The notes below the pieces were generated by a model that worked only from the letters and a program-made list of their open reading frames with translations, did not search any database and was not told the origin of the DNA. Made by a program: the position numbers and the translations under genes. From Rotaria sordida (Eukaryota; Rotifera; Eurotatoria; Philodinida; Philodinidae), in the NCBI GenBank assembly GCA_905250125.1, contig CAJNOL010001227.1:1-64000 (forward strand): 64,000 nt of DNA. Direction: 5' to 3'. Shown here piece after piece: positions 61,390 to 64,000 of this stretch (the first letter of the stretch is position 1; every line of letters begins with the position of its first letter).

Positions 61390-62328
61390 ACAAGGTATTC
61401 CAAAAGTCTAACCGAAAAAGAAATGTGAATATCTCTTTAACCATTCAAGCGATTTACGTGAGGTTTGTATAGTTTCATTTCATATTCAGTGGAATTTTAA
61501 TTCACATATATTTATCTCTAATAAGTTTATAAAATGATTACTTATAAATGCAACACATAATACTGTCATTTTTGAAAATATCTGTAGTAACACCAAATAG
61601 ACTTTAGTTTGAAATCGTGTTGATCTTTTTGTACACTGTCATTTTCAACTTAACAAGATTTTGAACAGACGTCATGGACGCATGGAACTGTTGAAATTAT
61701 TATACAATCTTGAAAAGGCAACATTTCTTATGTGATGTTAGAAAATCGAATGTTTGAATAATATTTTCTCGGTAACATTATCAATAGAGAAAAATATTTT
61801 ACTATGCTTTAACTCTTTTTTTAGTTCAGAAGTAAGAAGACTATGCTAGACAAACTCCATATTACTTCACAAACATGAAGTTCCTGCGCATTTTAGTCTC
61901 AAAGACTATCAATTTCTGGAAAACATTTGTTCAAGTAAGTTCAATAGCAAAGGCAATTCGTTTCAATGGGCATCACGATCAGCTGAGCTGATGTGACTCG
62001 ACGTCTTTTTATGGGAACATGAAGGGAACAATTTTTATAAAGCACTTCTCAAAGATCTAGTTCAGTTAAAAATGAAAATCTATAATAAGACCGAAAAGAA
62101 TTCAAACTAAATTTCATATGATGTTTTTTACAGATATTTTCAAAAAAGAGAGGTTTGTGTATTGCATTTATAAGTAATCATTTTATACAATCAATTAGAA
62201 GCAAATTCATGTAAAATAAAACTTCGATCAATATGCAATGAAACGATAAAAGTCTCACGTAAATCGCTTGACTGGTTAAAGAGATATTCACGTTTCTTTT
62301 TCGGCAGGACTTTTTGAACATCCTGCAT
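61390..62328 (+). mobile_element. Decayed Tc1/mariner-type transposon with long inverted repeats
   Basis: Arms of about 240 bases, 61,390-61,640 and 62,085-62,328, are inverted copies; the best 65 bases include AATATCTCTTTAACCATTCA and TCAAGCGATTTACGTGAG. The right terminus, GCAGGATGTTCAAAAAGTCC on the reverse strand, resembles Tc1/mariner-type ends (GGGTGT-C-AAAAGTC). Between them the plus strand keeps traces of a transposase C-terminus: WASRSAELM with LDVFLWEHEGNNFYKALLKD corresponds to the usual WPPRSPDLTPLDFFLWG-x-LK block. Stops and a short core show that it is inactive. Confidence 0.65.
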
Positions 62329-62489
62329 ATTTTTCAATTCCATATTCGAAACAGAGCGCAGGTTCCTTAGTTCTTTCCATCTCCTTGTACTTCTTTACTT
62401 CACTGGTTCCCATAGACTCAACGCTTTTCAGACTGGTTACCATTTGCTACCCTATGAGAAGTCAGTCTCTCTTCAAATCTTGGTATTCC

Positions 62490-63060
62490 CTCAACTTTTC
62501 CGACAGCCCTTGAACACCTTCATTTTAATGATTTGGTTTCAATTCATTGGTTTCCATCATGCTAACGAGTAACTGAGGTGCAAGGTATCCCTGCCTGTTG
62601 AATACCTTCCATTTCCTCTATCTCACTCATCTCCTAACATTCATTCGTTTTCAGGTCCTTCCCAGATGTAGATCTAGAGTACCAACATCTGTTGAACCTG
62701 TCGCATTTCTTGAATTCTTTGATTTCCATAATACTCTCAAGCTGTTGTTACATCAAATATCAAAGTGTCACGAATTCCTTATATCCATATATTTTCCTTG
62801 ATTACCTAGAATTCCTATATTTCCTTCAAAACATCTTGAATTCCTTAGTTTCCATGATGCGCAAAAGTACTTCACATACAAATACAGATATGTCTTGAAA
62901 TCCTTGAATTCCTACATTTCTCTTGATTTTTTGGAATTTCTTGAATTCCTTGAATTCTTTGACTTCCATGATGGTCAGAAGGGGTTGATATATAAAATAT
63001 TAGTAAGTCTTGAATTCACAGATTTTCCTTGAATTCCAAATTCTTGGATCGTGGGGATTG
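62490..63060. repeat. Degenerate tandem repeat, unit about 120 bases
   Basis: The word CTTGAATTC(C/T)TT(A/G)(A/G)TTTCCAT(A/G)AT recurs near 62,710, 62,835 and 62,950, each followed by a diverged stretch that ends in another GAATTCC cluster. An earlier weaker copy lies near 62,510-62,570. This fits an old satellite-like array of four or five units rich in GAATTCC. Confidence 0.5.
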
Positions 63061-64000
63061 CTGCATGCTATTATGTAAAATTCCTTAGATTCTGCTAGTT
63101 TTCTCACATTATCGATAAACTTTTGAAGATTTCACTTTATTTTCAGATTAACATTTATGGTTTTCAAACGTTAATTTATCAATCTTTTCAGTATATTGAA
63201 GTATGTTATATGGTGTATCAAAAAATAAGAAAGAAGCTAGATGATATAATTGTAATAAAACTGTACTGTCTATTAAAAATGACTTTTCATCGAAGAGCAC
63301 GATCATCCATAAGGGATGAGGTTGTAGAAAAGCATTAGAGTATGTGCAAGGAAAGAAAGGGATCAAACAATGGAGAAAATAAGATGTCACCATTTTTTCG
63401 AACAGTTCTGACAAACAATCTCAAAATAGAAAAGAAGTTGAGTAAGTATTGATTACCAATGATGAATTATTCAGTGATCTAGATATAATTCGTGTTTTTT
63501 TTCTTCCTCTGTTTTTAGTGCACAATATGAAGCAACTTTCGAATTTTCTTCCTTAAAATATGTAGCATAAAGTGGTCTACAAATGATATAAAAAGTTTTA
63601 TCAATACACTATTCCTCGTTGGGTAACAGTCAACGGAATCACAACGTCAAATATATAGAGCTTTCTAAACTATCTCGAATACTATTTCTTATAGTTGATT
63701 TTGATTTTTCTATGATTTTTTATTTGAATGGAGGCCGACTTTAATGCAATGTGTAAATTGGTAAAATTTACTTCGTACTATTAATCGTACAATAAGAAAG
63801 ATCTGGGTTAGCAATCTTACAAAAAATGGATGACTCCAAAAATGAGTAATGAATATAAGATTTAAAAAAAAACCATTTGAAAGAACTTTGTCGGATCTTG
63901 TAATCTATCTTGAATCAGGATATCATATGTGATTTTGTAGAACGATTTGCGCTGCATTGAATGGTATGTAAGATATCGAATTTTCCTCAAATTTTGTTGT
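63061..64000. other. Right edge of window, nothing recognised
   Basis: AT-rich DNA. A few short open frames on both strands show no recognisable family. The phrase GGTGTATCAAAAAATAAG near 63,211 resembles a mariner-type end but has no visible partner. Confidence 0.3.

Noticed and set aside
62490-63060. CRISPR-like spaced repeats
   Set aside because: The repeats are diverged, contiguous units of about 120 bases in animal DNA; no conserved short repeat with unique spacers.

Overview
The window is AT-rich animal DNA. Coding exons are split by many introns, which come in two size classes: about 50-70 bases, or 0.7-2.2 kb and packed with repeats. The conserved genes (RTF1, UBR5, NUBP2, STRAD-type pseudokinase, aquaporin) are metazoan. 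A fungal/protist-type cytochrome c peroxidase, a SnoaL-like protein, a membrane-anchored ADP-ribosyltransferase and many mariner relics sit beside them. Together these suggest a bdelloid rotifer, perhaps Rotaria-like. That placement is inference from gene content; nothing in the sequence names the species.

Left part (1-34,685): four genes lie head to tail on the minus strand in the order RTF1, UBR5, NUBP2, STRAD-like. Intergenic gaps are only about 102, 231 and 54 bases. Each of the three downstream genes has a pyrimidine-rich 3' splice acceptor 2 to 25 bases before its ATG, while RTF1 has none that I can see. This is the layout expected of a polycistronic unit resolved by spliced-leader trans-splicing. 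The products cover transcription elongation (RTF1, Paf1 complex), N-degron ubiquitin ligation (UBR5), cytosolic Fe-S cluster assembly (NUBP2) and LKB1 activation (STRAD). No shared pathway is obvious. The UBR5 gene (about 22 kb, at least 21 exons) contains an exactly 100-base run of N that probably hides coding sequence.

The long introns of these genes hold palindromic (foldback) elements with arms of about 65 to 290 bases, several nested. One TTAA-flanked, piggyBac-like non-autonomous element sits in a STRAD intron, and the right end of a second copy opens the window. Several foldbacks carry a conserved C-rich motif.

Middle part (34,686-51,586): a roughly 1 kb hAT-type element has a perfect 8-base target duplication. 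It is followed by an intronless SnoaL-like gene, an AQP8-like aquaporin with two alternative first exons in the same splice phase, a decayed hedgehog-type Hint fragment, mariner relics and a 680-base foldback.

Right part (51,587-64,000): a cytochrome c peroxidase-family gene has leucine in place of the distal haem histidine and appears to lack its start exon. A predicted membrane-anchored ADP-ribosyltransferase gene follows, then two decayed mariner-type transposons and a degenerate tandem repeat. No RNA gene or CRISPR array was recognised.
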